Shown here: positions 38,459-46,819 of the stretch, piece after piece
Numbering within the stretch: position 1 is the stretch's first letter
Layout of the letters: each line of letters begins with the position of its first letter
DNA from: Marinobacter lipolyticus SM19
GTDB lineage: Bacteria > Pseudomonadota > Gammaproteobacteria > Pseudomonadales > Oleiphilaceae
Direction: 5' to 3'
Assembly: GCF_000397065.2 (NCBI RefSeq)
Contig: NZ_KE007306.1
Location: 165,314 to 229,313, forward strand
Length of the DNA: 64,000 bases
The notes under the pieces: generated by a model
The model's database searches: none
What the model was told of the DNA's origin: nothing
Seen by the model: only the letters and a program-made list of their open reading frames with translations
Position numbers and translations under genes: made by a program

Positions 38459-39946
38459 ATGCCATCATCACAACAGGCCCTGCATTACCGGCCCGCCCAC
38501 GAGCTTATAAAGGAACTCAGTGATGGCACGCTTTCCAGCGAAGCCGTGACACAACATTTTCTGGACCAGATCCGGAAACACAATGACACCATCAATGCCG
38601 TGGTGACCCTGGACGAACAGCAGGCTCTGAAGAAAGCCCGGGCGGCGGATGAAAAACGCGCCTCCGGTTCCCCGCTTGGCCCTCTGCACGGCCTGCCCTT
38701 AACCGTGAAGGACACCTGGGAAGTCGCGGGTATGACCTGCACCGCAGGAGCCCCTGCACTGAGGGAGCATCGCCCGCAACACCACGCCGATGTGGTCCAG
38801 CGCCTGGAAGATGCCGGCGCCATCATCCTCGGCAAGACGAACGTACCCCTCTACGCCACGGACCTGCAGAGCTACAACAAACTGTTTGGTGTGACCAACA
38901 ACCCCTACAACCACGATCACACCCCCGGCGGTTCGTCCGGCGGTGCTGCAGCCGCACTGGCCGCGGGCATGACGCCGCTGGAAGTGGGCAGCGACCTGGC
39001 GGGCTCCATCCGTACTCCGGCCCACTTTTGTGGCGTGTTCGGCCACAAGCCGACCCGAGCGTTGGTGTCCTTCCGGGGCCATATTCCGGGACCGCCCGGT
39101 ACACAGTCCCGACCGGATCTGGCCGAAGGTGGCCCTCTGGCCCGCACCGCCCGGGACCTGACTCTGCTGTTGAACGTGATTGCCGGCCCCACGCCCCTGG
39201 AAGCCCGCAGCTGGTCCGTAGACATGGAGCCTTCGACGCTCACATCCCTGGACCAGGCCCGCGTGGGTCTCTGGTTGGAAGATCCGTTATGCCCGGTGGA
39301 GGAGGAGCTTACCAATGGCTACCGCAGTCTGGGGCAGGAACTGGAGAAACGGGGCACCCTGGTCGCCGAAGCCAGGCACCCGTTACTCAACCTGGAACAT
39401 ATCCTGCCGCCCTATTTCAACCTTCTGGGAAGCCTGCTGAGCACCTCTCTCAAGCCGGCCCAACGCCGGCAAATGCTCTGGGTGGCACGACTGGAAAGGT
39501 GGCTGAAATTACTGGGCCCACTCACGCCCTTTATTGGTGAATACGGACGCGGTGTGAACCAACCGATTCACCAGTGGATTGCCGTGAGTGAAACGCGGGA
39601 AAAAATGCGCGCCGAAATCGACGGCCTGTTCGAAGAATTCGATGTGCTGCTCACGCCGGTCACACCCACCACTGCCATACGCCACGACCACAGTCATCCG
39701 GTCTTCAAGCGCCGAATCTCTGTCGCAGGTCAGCCCAGGGCCTATATGGACCAGTTTTGCTGGATTGCCTTTGCCACACTGCTCGGCCTGCCCGCCACAT
39801 CGGTGCCGGTAGGGCGCAGCAAGGACGGACTGCCGTTCAATGTGCAGGTGATTGGCGCCCCCGGGAAGGATCTGACCACTATCCGATTTGCAGAACTGCT
39901 GGAAAAAGAGGGACTGGCGGGTTTTAGCCCGCCATCGGGATTCTGA
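38459..39946 (+). CDS. Amidase-signature family hydrolase
   Basis: This 495-residue amidase-signature enzyme has the Ser-cisSer-Lys triad K84 (LTVKDTW), S159/S160 (PGGSSGGAAAA) and S183 (GSDLAGSIRTPAHF), all present. It also has the C-terminal LLGLPATSVPVGRSKDGLPF. No signal peptide is seen. The ATG at 38459 is preferred; upstream in-frame codons overlap the previous gene. The substrate is unknown (amidase or fatty-acid-amide hydrolase type). It is convergent with the TPR-like gene of the lipid operon. Confidence 0.85.
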   Translation: MPSSQQALHYRPAHELIKELSDGTLSSEAVTQHFLDQIRKHNDTINAVVTLDEQQALKKARAADEKRASGSPLGPLHGLPLTVKDTWEVAGMTCTAGAPALREHRPQHHADVVQRLEDAGAIILGKTNVPLYATDLQSYNKLFGVTNNPYNHDHTPGGSSGGAAAALAAGMTPLEVGSDLAGSIRTPAHFCGVFGHKPTRALVSFRGHIPGPPGTQSRPDLAEGGPLARTARDLTLLLNVIAGPTPLEARSWSVDMEPSTLTSLDQARVGLWLEDPLCPVEEELTNGYRSLGQELEKRGTLVAEARHPLLNLEHILPPYFNLLGSLLSTSLKPAQRRQMLWVARLERWLKLLGPLTPFIGEYGRGVNQPIHQWIAVSETREKMRAEIDGLFEEFDVLLTPVTPTTAIRHDHSHPVFKRRISVAGQPRAYMDQFCWIAFATLLGLPATSVPVGRSKDGLPFNVQVIGAPGKDLTTIRFAELLEKEGLAGFSPPSGF

Positions 39947-39969
39947 TCAACTCAGATTCGCGGCCTCCA

Positions 39970-40599
39970 TCAGGATTTTGACAGGCGCGCCAACCGCTCC
40001 CGGATTTCTTCCCTGCGGCCCTGGTCTGCAAGCTCCCGCCCAACACGGGCCGGGGCAGCCAGGGCCCGCTCCAGGTATTGCCGGGCGCGGGCCTTTTCCC
40101 CCTGCTCAAGCAAGTAGTCACCAAAGAAAAAGTTCGGATCGATCCCATCGGGATTGAGCGATAGTGCTTTCTGCAGATAACGACGTGCCTTGTCATCATC
40201 CCCAAAGGCCAGCGGCCATCCCGGTACCTGATAATACAGTGAACCCAGCGAGGTGTAGGCCGACCCCTCCAGCGCCGAATCATCAATTTCAAGTGCTTCC
40301 TCAAGCTGGCTTCGGGCATCCTTGACCAACCTGAGCGCACCGAGGCCGCCCTTCTCTCCGGCCCAGGTGCTCAGCACAATGGCTCGCCAGATGCGGGGTT
40401 CTGCGCGATCGGGGTAGTCGGCCATGAACCCTTCCGCCTCTTTCGCCAGCGCTTCGAAAGCGTCGGCTTTATCATCCCCGGGCACCTGATATTGAATCTC
40501 GGCCCAGCGTTGCTGAATACGTGCAAGATCAGACTCCAGGCTACCCGCCCAAACCGGCGTCGCCAGCAGTAAAATCAGTAACAGACTGAAGGTTCTCAT
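39970..40599 (-). CDS. Exported TPR-like protein (last gene of the ligase/diiron operon)
   Basis: This 209-residue protein has a signal peptide (MRTFSLLLILLLATPVWAGS) and TPR-like helices: EALEIDDSALEGSAYTSLGS and RRYLQKALSLNPDGIDPNFF, the latter matching the TPR consensus. It resembles periplasmic TPR proteins of the TatT type. Its start overlaps the SDR stop (ATGA), so it is translationally coupled. It may be a periplasmic scaffold for a product of the operon. Function unknown. Confidence 0.75.
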   Translation of the reverse strand: MRTFSLLLILLLATPVWAGSLESDLARIQQRWAEIQYQVPGDDKADAFEALAKEAEGFMADYPDRAEPRIWRAIVLSTWAGEKGGLGALRLVKDARSQLEEALEIDDSALEGSAYTSLGSLYYQVPGWPLAFGDDDKARRYLQKALSLNPDGIDPNFFFGDYLLEQGEKARARQYLERALAAPARVGRELADQGRREEIRERLARLSKS

Positions 40600-41378
40600 T
40601 GGGATACTCCTGACTCAAGAAATCGCCGGATCACCGGCAGTTGTTTGAACAGCGCCCGGTCCACCAGTCGCGGCAGCACACCGTTGATCACCACAAACAG
40701 ACGTTCCGGCCAGCCCATGAAGCAACGGCGCTGGTCACGGGTCATGGCCTTAACAATGCGTTGGGCGACCATCTCCGGTGAATCCACCGCGTTACCGAGT
40801 GCCTGATTGAGCTGATTGACCACCTGAGGGTTCATCGCTGTGGCCGTGGCGCGGGGGGCGACGTAAACCACCTGCACGGATGAATCCGCCAGCTCCCTTC
40901 GTAGCGCTTCGGTAAAGCCCCGCAGACCGAATTTGGTCGCGCAGTAGGCGGTATAACCGGGGAAGCCAATGCTGCCGAAGGTCGAGCCAACAAACACCAG
41001 AGCCCCCTCACCCGCTGCCGCAAAACGGGGGGCAAAATGGCGCGCCACCAGCATCGGGCTGCGCAGGTTGACCGCCAGTTGGCCGTCAATGGCAGACACC
41101 GGCGTACGAGAGAGTCCGGCAAACTGGTTCTGCCCGGCGCAATGGATAACGCCGTAGATATCTGACCAGGTGTCGGTAATAGCCTGAAGCTGCTGATCCA
41201 GATCCTCTGCCGCCAGATCCAGCTTCACCCCGGATGCACCTTCCGGCAGCTGCAAGCTCTCAGGCTGTCGTGAAGCCACCAACAACACAACACCCTCCGC
41301 CAGCAAGGCCTGAAGCAGCGACTGGCCGATGCCTCCGGTTCCGCCCAACAACAGGAAGCGACGATTACGCAATTGCAT
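40596..41378 (-). CDS. Short-chain dehydrogenase/reductase
   Basis: This 260-residue SDR has nucleotide-binding LLGGTGGIGQSLLQALLAEG and catalytic Ser-Tyr-Lys in VFVGSTFGSIGFPGYTAYCA with Lys in YCATKFGLRGF. The C-terminus (FVVINGVLPRLVDRALFKQL) is hydrophobic and may associate with the membrane. It overlaps both the ligase/diiron gene (14 nt) and the TPR gene (4 nt), so it is part of one translationally coupled operon. It probably reduces or oxidises a keto/hydroxyl group of a lipid-like intermediate; this is inferred from context. Confidence 0.85.
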   Translation of the reverse strand: MQLRNRRFLLLGGTGGIGQSLLQALLAEGVVLLVASRQPESLQLPEGASGVKLDLAAEDLDQQLQAITDTWSDIYGVIHCAGQNQFAGLSRTPVSAIDGQLAVNLRSPMLVARHFAPRFAAAGEGALVFVGSTFGSIGFPGYTAYCATKFGLRGFTEALRRELADSSVQVVYVAPRATATAMNPQVVNQLNQALGNAVDSPEMVAQRIVKAMTRDQRRCFMGWPERLFVVINGVLPRLVDRALFKQLPVIRRFLESGVSQ

Positions 41379-43533
41379 GATTGGAAACCTCCTGCCTTGG
41401 TGCGGTCGCCGATGTCAGCGGAATACGGTGCAACATATCCCCGTACAATCGATACACCACTCGTGCAGAGTCGATGATTGCCTGCTGATCGGCCGGGTCG
41501 GTGATGTTGTTCATCAGATCGCTGAAGAATTCGAAATGATCCTGATCCAGCTCGCCGTGGGAGTATAGGTAACTGAACGCCTGATCCGGCAGCTGCAGCT
41601 GTTCCTGGATCTGGCGCGCCAACGGTGTTGCCAGCTCGATGGACGTACCTTCAAGTACCTGGACCATACCGAAAAAGGCCGCAGGATTGCCCCGGTCAAT
41701 CTGGTGATAGAGATAAGCCACCATAAGTTCAATGGACAAATCCGGCTGACTGGCACGGCGCTCCTCACGGTCCTCTCCACAGGCCTGCAGATCATTGAGA
41801 ATCCATTCGTGGTGGCCGTATTCCTCTTCAATGTATTCCACCAGGGCCTTGCGAACGTCTTCCAGTCGCTCTGGCAGCCGGCCACCGCAGGCCATCATCA
41901 GCGGAACCGTGTGTTTTACATGGTGGAATGCCTGAGTCAGGAACCAGGTGTAACCTTCGAGGGACATCCGCCCTTGTTGCACCGCCTGAATGACAGGGGC
42001 GCTGGTCACGTGGGTCCGCGCTTGTGCGGTTTCGGCCTGAAGCCGGTCAAAAAATGCCATGGTACTTCCTCCTGGCTGGGTTAGTTCGATCAAGTCGCTG
42101 TTGGCGATCAGATGGGGTAAGTCTGATTGGATGTGATGCCTGATGAGCCTGCCATTGGTCGTCAAATGGCCGCGACTGGCAGACAATGGAGAATGCAGCC
42201 GGTACAGAGACGACAACCGGGCGTAATCCGGCAGTCGCTGGTTCAGCTCGCGACACGCGGCTGCTATCTGTTCCGATGATTGTCCGGGGGACGCAACAAT
42301 CAGCGCGCTGGGCTGGGGGTCACCGTCACCAACCGCCACGGCCTGATATAAGCCCAGGGCCTCAACCAATTCACTTTCAAGCCACTCGGGGCTGATATTG
42401 CGACCAAAACTGGTAATCAACAGATTCTTCGAACGACCGTCTACCGTCAGGAATCCGTCCACCGACAGGCTTCCCAGGTCCCCGGTGTCCAGCCACTCGT
42501 CCTGCGAGGCCGTTTCGCCAAGATAGCCAAGATGGGTGTTGCCCCGAATCAGGATGCGACGCCGTGAATCCACACAAACGTCAATATGGTCCAGAGGACG
42601 GCCCGCAGACCCCGGCCGATCATCGCCGGGAGTATTCAAGGCAACCACGGAGCCGCATTCGGACAGACCGTACCCCTCAAACAGAGGCAAACGAAGTGCC
42701 CGCGCCCGGTCGAGCAGATCGGGCGCGACTTTCCCGCCGCCAACCGCCAGGAAGCGAAAACCGCCCGTGGCAATCACACCATGTTCAGCCAGTCCGGCAA
42801 ACAGTCTGGCCAACTCCGGCACCAAAATCAGTGACTCGGGCTGCCAGCGATTCAACGCTGCTGCCAGGCGCTGGGCGTCTACCCCGCTGCTACCTGCCAT
42901 GCCCAGTGAGGACAGCGGCTCAACACGTACCACGGACCCCATCAGCAGCGGCAGGTAAAGCCCCGCTACGTTTTCCAGCAAGGTCGCCAGCGGCAGGATA
43001 CACAGGTGATATTGGCCGCAGCTTGCTTCCAGCCTCTGTTTGAGTGCAAGCACCGTTGCTGACAGGTGAGCCTGGGACAGGCACACGCCTTTCGGGGTGC
43101 CGGTACTGCCTGATGTGAAGGTGATTTTTGCCGTGTTTTCAGGAAAATCAACAGGATCTGTAGTATCACTCAGCCTGGTTATACCGACCCCATGGCCAAG
43201 CGATTCCAGCCCTGCCGTCTCTTCCGACCACAACAATGCCTGCAGACCCGCCTGACGAATCAGGTGTTCCCGCTGCTGCGAGGAGAAAAAAGTCGGCACG
43301 GGCACACAGACCACACCGGCCTCCAGGCACGCCAGATCCGCTATAACCCACGCCGCCGTGTTATCGTCACTCAATCCGGCTCGAGTGACACCGTGCTGAC
43401 GCAACCTGTCAGCGACGGTCTCCACTGCCGCGAACAGAGAATGATAGGTATACCTATGGGAGCCGGACACCAGCGCAGTTGCTTCCGGGCGATTCGCGAC
43501 CACGTCGCGAAACAGATCAGGCAAGTTTGCCAT
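41365..43533 (-). CDS. AMP-dependent acyl ligase fused to haem-oxygenase-like diiron domain
   Basis: This 722-residue fusion has an adenylate-forming ligase at residues 1-480: P-loop FTSGSTGTPKGVCLSQ at 139-154, FEGYGLSECGS at 286-294, and WLDTGDLG near 348. The A10-like motif is LTTNGRLIR at 457-465, with Arg where a catalytic Lys is usual. Residues 492-722 form a TenA/UndA-like domain with the HDO ligand pattern: EYGH (E571, H574), E628 in VLEGTS, and HGELDQDH (H659, D663, H666). The junction codons include AGGAGG then 7 nt to an internal ATG at 42060, so a free diiron protein may also be made. The product is unknown, probably fatty-acid derived. Confidence 0.8.
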   Translation of the reverse strand: MANLPDLFRDVVANRPEATALVSGSHRYTYHSLFAAVETVADRLRQHGVTRAGLSDDNTAAWVIADLACLEAGVVCVPVPTFFSSQQREHLIRQAGLQALLWSEETAGLESLGHGVGITRLSDTTDPVDFPENTAKITFTSGSTGTPKGVCLSQAHLSATVLALKQRLEASCGQYHLCILPLATLLENVAGLYLPLLMGSVVRVEPLSSLGMAGSSGVDAQRLAAALNRWQPESLILVPELARLFAGLAEHGVIATGGFRFLAVGGGKVAPDLLDRARALRLPLFEGYGLSECGSVVALNTPGDDRPGSAGRPLDHIDVCVDSRRRILIRGNTHLGYLGETASQDEWLDTGDLGSLSVDGFLTVDGRSKNLLITSFGRNISPEWLESELVEALGLYQAVAVGDGDPQPSALIVASPGQSSEQIAAACRELNQRLPDYARLSSLYRLHSPLSASRGHLTTNGRLIRHHIQSDLPHLIANSDLIELTQPGGSTMAFFDRLQAETAQARTHVTSAPVIQAVQQGRMSLEGYTWFLTQAFHHVKHTVPLMMACGGRLPERLEDVRKALVEYIEEEYGHHEWILNDLQACGEDREERRASQPDLSIELMVAYLYHQIDRGNPAAFFGMVQVLEGTSIELATPLARQIQEQLQLPDQAFSYLYSHGELDQDHFEFFSDLMNNITDPADQQAIIDSARVVYRLYGDMLHRIPLTSATAPRQEVSNHAIA

Positions 43534-44236
43534 AGCTACGCCCCGCTGCCCGGCAGGATAGCGGCATTCCCGCCCCACCGGACTCAATGAAACGGACCTG
43601 ACCGAGCAAGCCGCAAGCCTTCAGGCTCTCAACGCCCTGGCTGACATTGATGACCAGAACCCTTGGTTGATTGTCATAGTAGGTGCCCCAATCCCGCCCC
43701 GCCCCGGCCAGACGATCGGGATCGGCAACGCCGAGGTCAGACACCTTGATTCCGATATGACTGAAACCGTTTCGCAACTGCGCGGTTCCCGTGCAAGCCA
43801 CCCACTGCAAGCCCGCCCGCTGCAGCCAGACCGCCAGCGCAGCAAATAGCGGGCGACTGATACCGCTCTCAACACCGGCAAGGTGGGCGATTTCCACTAC
43901 GGAATTCCGCCCTTTATTACGTTCCGGCAAACAGTTCTGAACCGGTTGATCCAGATAGTTTTCCAAGAACAGCCGCTCGGCGGCGGCACAACGCACGCCA
44001 ACAGCAGCCAGCATCGTTCCGTGCTCAGAGACCAACGCCAGCAGAGGCGGCATCTGCAGGGTCGGCCTGGCACCATAGGCCTGGTTAAAACGCCGTCGAA
44101 TAAAATCAGCGGCCAATTGATCGGAATCGGTTCCCGGGGCTAGCTCACACAGATAGTGGCGGCCACAGTGAACCACCGGATTGACATCGGCGGAAGCGAG
44201 ATCCAGACCCGCGGGCATGGTTAATAATTCGGTCAT
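43517..44236 (-). CDS. Thermostable hemolysin-family protein (GNAT-like)
   Basis: This 239-residue protein is of the T_hemolysin family first named in Vibrio. Typical features are AERLFLENYLDQPVQNCLPE, NSVVEIAHLAGVESGISRPL, GTAQLRNGFSHIGIKVSDLG and WGTYYDNQPRVLVINVSQ. There is no signal peptide or membrane helix, so a secreted toxin is unlikely. The fold is thought to be acetyltransferase-like, so it may be an acyltransferase; this is uncertain. GGGAGG lies before the ATG. It is the first gene of the operon and overlaps the ligase gene by 17 nt. The PmrA-like box 1 lies 40 nt upstream. Confidence 0.78.
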   Translation of the reverse strand: MTELLTMPAGLDLASADVNPVVHCGRHYLCELAPGTDSDQLAADFIRRRFNQAYGARPTLQMPPLLALVSEHGTMLAAVGVRCAAAERLFLENYLDQPVQNCLPERNKGRNSVVEIAHLAGVESGISRPLFAALAVWLQRAGLQWVACTGTAQLRNGFSHIGIKVSDLGVADPDRLAGAGRDWGTYYDNQPRVLVINVSQGVESLKACGLLGQVRFIESGGAGMPLSCRAAGRSYGKLA

Positions 44237-44276
44237 AAGTTACCTCCCTGACTGCTAACCAGACTAAGGGGCAATA

Positions 44277-44293
44277 CTTAAGACTGGCTTAAC
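44277..44293 (-). promoter_or_regulatory. PmrA/QseB-like response-regulator box 1 (drives the hemolysin-ligase operon)
   Basis: CTTAAG and CTTAAC are separated by 5 nt (ACTGG), matching YTTAAK-N5-YTTAAK. On the minus strand a -10-like hexamer TAGTCT (44261-44266) follows after 10 nt. It is 40 nt from the hemolysin-family start. Confidence 0.68.
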
Positions 44294-44309
44294 CTGGAGG
44301 GGGACTTTT

Positions 44310-44326
44310 CTTAAGCCGGCGTTAAG
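44310..44326 (+). promoter_or_regulatory. PmrA/QseB-like response-regulator box 2 (drives the two-component genes)
   Basis: CTTAAG and GTTAAG are separated by 5 nt (CCGGC). A -10-like CAGAAT (44337-44342) lies 10 nt downstream on the plus strand. It mirrors box 1, with 33 nt from one start to the next, about three helical turns. Confidence 0.68.
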
Positions 44327-44377
44327 GTTTCTGTGCCAGAATGACGCAGTATCAGGATGACGGACGAGAATGACCGA

Positions 44378-45070
44378 ATGCGTATTCTGCTTGTGGAAGA
44401 CGATCACATGCTGGCAAACACCATGCTTGCCATGTTGCGGGATGAGCAGCACACCGTGGACTGGCTGGATGACGGCCAACAGGCGCTCAACGCGCTGTCG
44501 GGAGAACACTTTGATCTGGCCATACTCGACCTCACCCTACCCCACCTCGATGGCCTCGAAGTCCTGGAACGTGTCAGAAAGCAAGGCATGCGAACCCCCA
44601 TCATCATACTGACCGCCCGTTCAGATCTGGACGACAAGCTCAGGGGGCTCGATGCCGGGGCAGACGATTACCTCACCAAGCCCTTTGCGATGGCGGAACT
44701 CAAGGCGCGAATCCGGGCGGTTACCCGCCGTGGCACAGCGTTGGACGCTGGCGGTTTGTCTGTCGGCGGTATTACCCTGAACCCGGACTCAGGCCAGCTG
44801 ACCCTGGGTGAGCAGACCATCAATCTGCCCAGGAGTGAGTTACAGATACTTCACTACCTGATGCGTCATCCGGATCAGGTTGCAACGAGACGCCGGCTGG
44901 AAGAACAGCTGTATGGCTGGGACCATGGCGCGGAAAGCAATGCCCTGGAGGTTCATATCCACCATCTGCGGCGACGCCTGGGCAAAACCATGATCCGCAC
45001 CATACGGGGAGTGGGCTACCTGCTGGACAGCCAGCAAGCCGCTACCTGCGGAGCCCCATCATGTCCCTGA
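44378..45070 (+). CDS. OmpR/PhoB-family response regulator (QseB/PmrA type)
   Basis: This 230-residue regulator has a receiver with D51 (LAILDLTLPHLDG) and K100-region LTKPFAM, and a C-terminal winged helix ending LEVHIHHLRRRLGKTMIRTI and GVGYLLD. It is closest in type to QseB/PmrA. The ATG at 44378 (MRILLVEDD) matches the family N-terminus; an ATG at 44357 would add 7 residues. Its stop overlaps the kinase start by 10 nt. It probably binds the two boxes at 44277-44326 and controls the divergent operon. Confidence 0.9.
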   Translation: MRILLVEDDHMLANTMLAMLRDEQHTVDWLDDGQQALNALSGEHFDLAILDLTLPHLDGLEVLERVRKQGMRTPIIILTARSDLDDKLRGLDAGADDYLTKPFAMAELKARIRAVTRRGTALDAGGLSVGGITLNPDSGQLTLGEQTINLPRSELQILHYLMRHPDQVATRRRLEEQLYGWDHGAESNALEVHIHHLRRRLGKTMIRTIRGVGYLLDSQQAATCGAPSCP

Positions 45071-46458
45071 CCCGCACGCTGATACTGCTGGTGGCGTCCA
45101 TTGTCATGCTTATCGCCTCTGCGGCCGCTACCTGGAGCTACATCGAAAGTAATCACGAACTCGAAGAGCTGTTTGATGCTGAACTGGCTCAGAGCACCCG
45201 CGTGGTTCAGGGACTGGTGCAACACCTGGCCACTACCCAGTCATCCGAGGCACTGGCCGGCATACTCAGAGAAACCCTGCAGTTGCCGGACGGGGCGCTG
45301 GAAGAGGGAGACTACGACGAAATCCTGCCGGACGGCACTGGTCACAAATACGAGAAGAAGCTGGCCTTTGAGGTCTGGACCGCCAAGGGTACACCGGTTC
45401 TGGACACCCTTTCCGCGAACGACGACCAGGCATTGACTCCCGGATACGCCTGGTCAGAAGCCACCGGTTTCCAATGGCGTACCTTTACCCTTCAGGATCC
45501 CAAAACGGGTTACTGGATACGCACGGCACAACGTGAAGAAATTCGCCAGGAGCTCAGTCAGGAGCTCGCTCTGAGCAACATCCTGCCGTTGCTGGTCGCG
45601 CTGCCGCTGCTGGTCATCGCGGTAGCCTTTGCCATCCAGGTGGGCTTCCGCCCCCTGCGCAAACTCGAGCAACCGATTCGCCATATGGACCCGGAAAGCA
45701 TACACCCGCTGGATACTCAACATGCGCCAAAGGAAGTTACCGGCCTGGTCGGTGCCGTCAATGGTTTGCTGAAACGGCTGGACGATGCACTGGAAAGAGA
45801 GCGCAGGTTCTCTGCCGATGCCGCCCACGAGCTGCGCACCCCGCTGACCGCACTGCGTCTGAATCTGGAGATAATCGACGACAAATACCCCGGCGAGTTC
45901 AGTGAACTGACTGCGTCAGTAGACCGGATGGTACACCTGGTTGAACAGATGCTGTTGCTGAGCCGGGTCGACTCTGGTGCAGGCTTCAATCCAGGAGACC
46001 ATAACCTGTCTGACATCGTCACCCAGAGTATCGCCGATGTATCCCCGCTGGCCCTGCAAAAGCAGATCGAGCCATCGCTGGACGATCAAACCGGACATGC
46101 CACCATCCGTTGTCAGGCAGCGTTGATCAATACGCTGATGCGATCCGTACTGGCTAATGCCATCCAGTACAGTCCGGCGGGCACCTGCGTAGATACCCGA
46201 CTTCAGCGTCTCGAAAACGGTTACCGGATCCTGGTCTGTGACCAGGGACCAGGGATACCCGAAGCCAGTCGTGACAAGGCCCTTGGGCGCTTTTCCAGAC
46301 TGGATCAGCGGCTGGGCTCCGGAGCCGGCCTGGGGCTGGCGATTGCCCGAAGAATTGCCGAGTTACACGGAGGCGCACTCGACCTGCTGGATCGCCAGGA
46401 CGGTCAGCCCGGCCTGTGCGTCAGTATCTGGCTCCCGCCCCACCCTCCGACCGCCTGA
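45061..46458 (+). CDS. Sensor histidine kinase (QseC/PmrB type)
   Basis: This 465-residue membrane kinase has transmembrane helices near residues 7-27 and 175-195 that flank a periplasmic sensor domain of about 145 residues. HAMP is followed by HisKA with H256 (FSADAAHELRTPLTAL) and HATPase_c motifs SVLANAIQYSP, CDQGPGIPEA and GAGLGLAIARRIAELHGG. The sensor domain is not recognised. It is the partner of the preceding regulator, followed by a strong terminator. Confidence 0.92.
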   Translation: MSLTRTLILLVASIVMLIASAAATWSYIESNHELEELFDAELAQSTRVVQGLVQHLATTQSSEALAGILRETLQLPDGALEEGDYDEILPDGTGHKYEKKLAFEVWTAKGTPVLDTLSANDDQALTPGYAWSEATGFQWRTFTLQDPKTGYWIRTAQREEIRQELSQELALSNILPLLVALPLLVIAVAFAIQVGFRPLRKLEQPIRHMDPESIHPLDTQHAPKEVTGLVGAVNGLLKRLDDALERERRFSADAAHELRTPLTALRLNLEIIDDKYPGEFSELTASVDRMVHLVEQMLLLSRVDSGAGFNPGDHNLSDIVTQSIADVSPLALQKQIEPSLDDQTGHATIRCQAALINTLMRSVLANAIQYSPAGTCVDTRLQRLENGYRILVCDQGPGIPEASRDKALGRFSRLDQRLGSGAGLGLAIARRIAELHGGALDLLDRQDGQPGLCVSIWLPPHPPTA

Positions 46459-46462
46459 ACGG

Positions 46463-46492
46463 AAAAAGGCCAGCATTACGCTGGCCTTTTTT
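46463..46492 (+). terminator. Rho-independent terminator after the sensor kinase
   Basis: GGCCAGC and GCTGGCC pair around ATTAC, flanked by A5 and T6. It lies just past the kinase stop, and its sequence is repeated beside the tRNA at 46597-46625. Confidence 0.93.
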
Positions 46493-46509
46493 CAATAATG
46501 GTAGCGGGG
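46468..46509. repeat. Partial duplication of the tRNA-fMet 3' flank (left copy)
   Basis: The left copy 46468-46509 is nearly identical to 46602-46642. Both contain the GGCCAGC/GCTGGCC hairpin, then TTTCAATAATGGTAGCGGGG. The last 11 bases are the 3' acceptor end of the tRNA gene, but the left copy has no tRNA body, so it is a remnant. The 92 bp between them hold an inverted repeat GCAGGCGC/GCGCCTGC and nothing else recognised. Confidence 0.75.
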
Positions 46510-46596
46510 AGCAGGCGCGAAAGAGCGCCTGCGGCGGCAGCATCTCTGCGCGAAGTGCAAAAAAGAGTGCCGACTCAAAAGCCCCCGCTTGAAAGC

Positions 46597-46625
46597 AATA
46601 AGGCCAGCGTAAGCTGGCCTTATTT
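46597..46625 (-). terminator. Terminator downstream of tRNA-fMet
   Basis: AATAAGGCCAGC (46597-46608) and GCTGGCCTTATT (46613-46624) pair around GTAA. On the minus strand it lies 7 nt past the tRNA 3' end and is followed by T-rich sequence. Confidence 0.75.
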
Positions 46626-46631
46626 CAATAA

Positions 46632-46708
<77 letters not shown>

Positions 46709-46819
46709 TCAAACTGGTTGTTTACCGGGGAACCCCCGATCAACGAGGTGCGCATGATAAGGGCCGCACCCTCGCCTGTCAAAGGGAAAGTTCAGTTTTT
46801 TTCTAAAGAGCCCCGAAGC

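Noticed and set aside
43517..44236. Secreted hemolysin toxin
   Set aside because: There is no signal peptide or membrane-pore feature, and the operon context points to an enzyme; the family name is historical.
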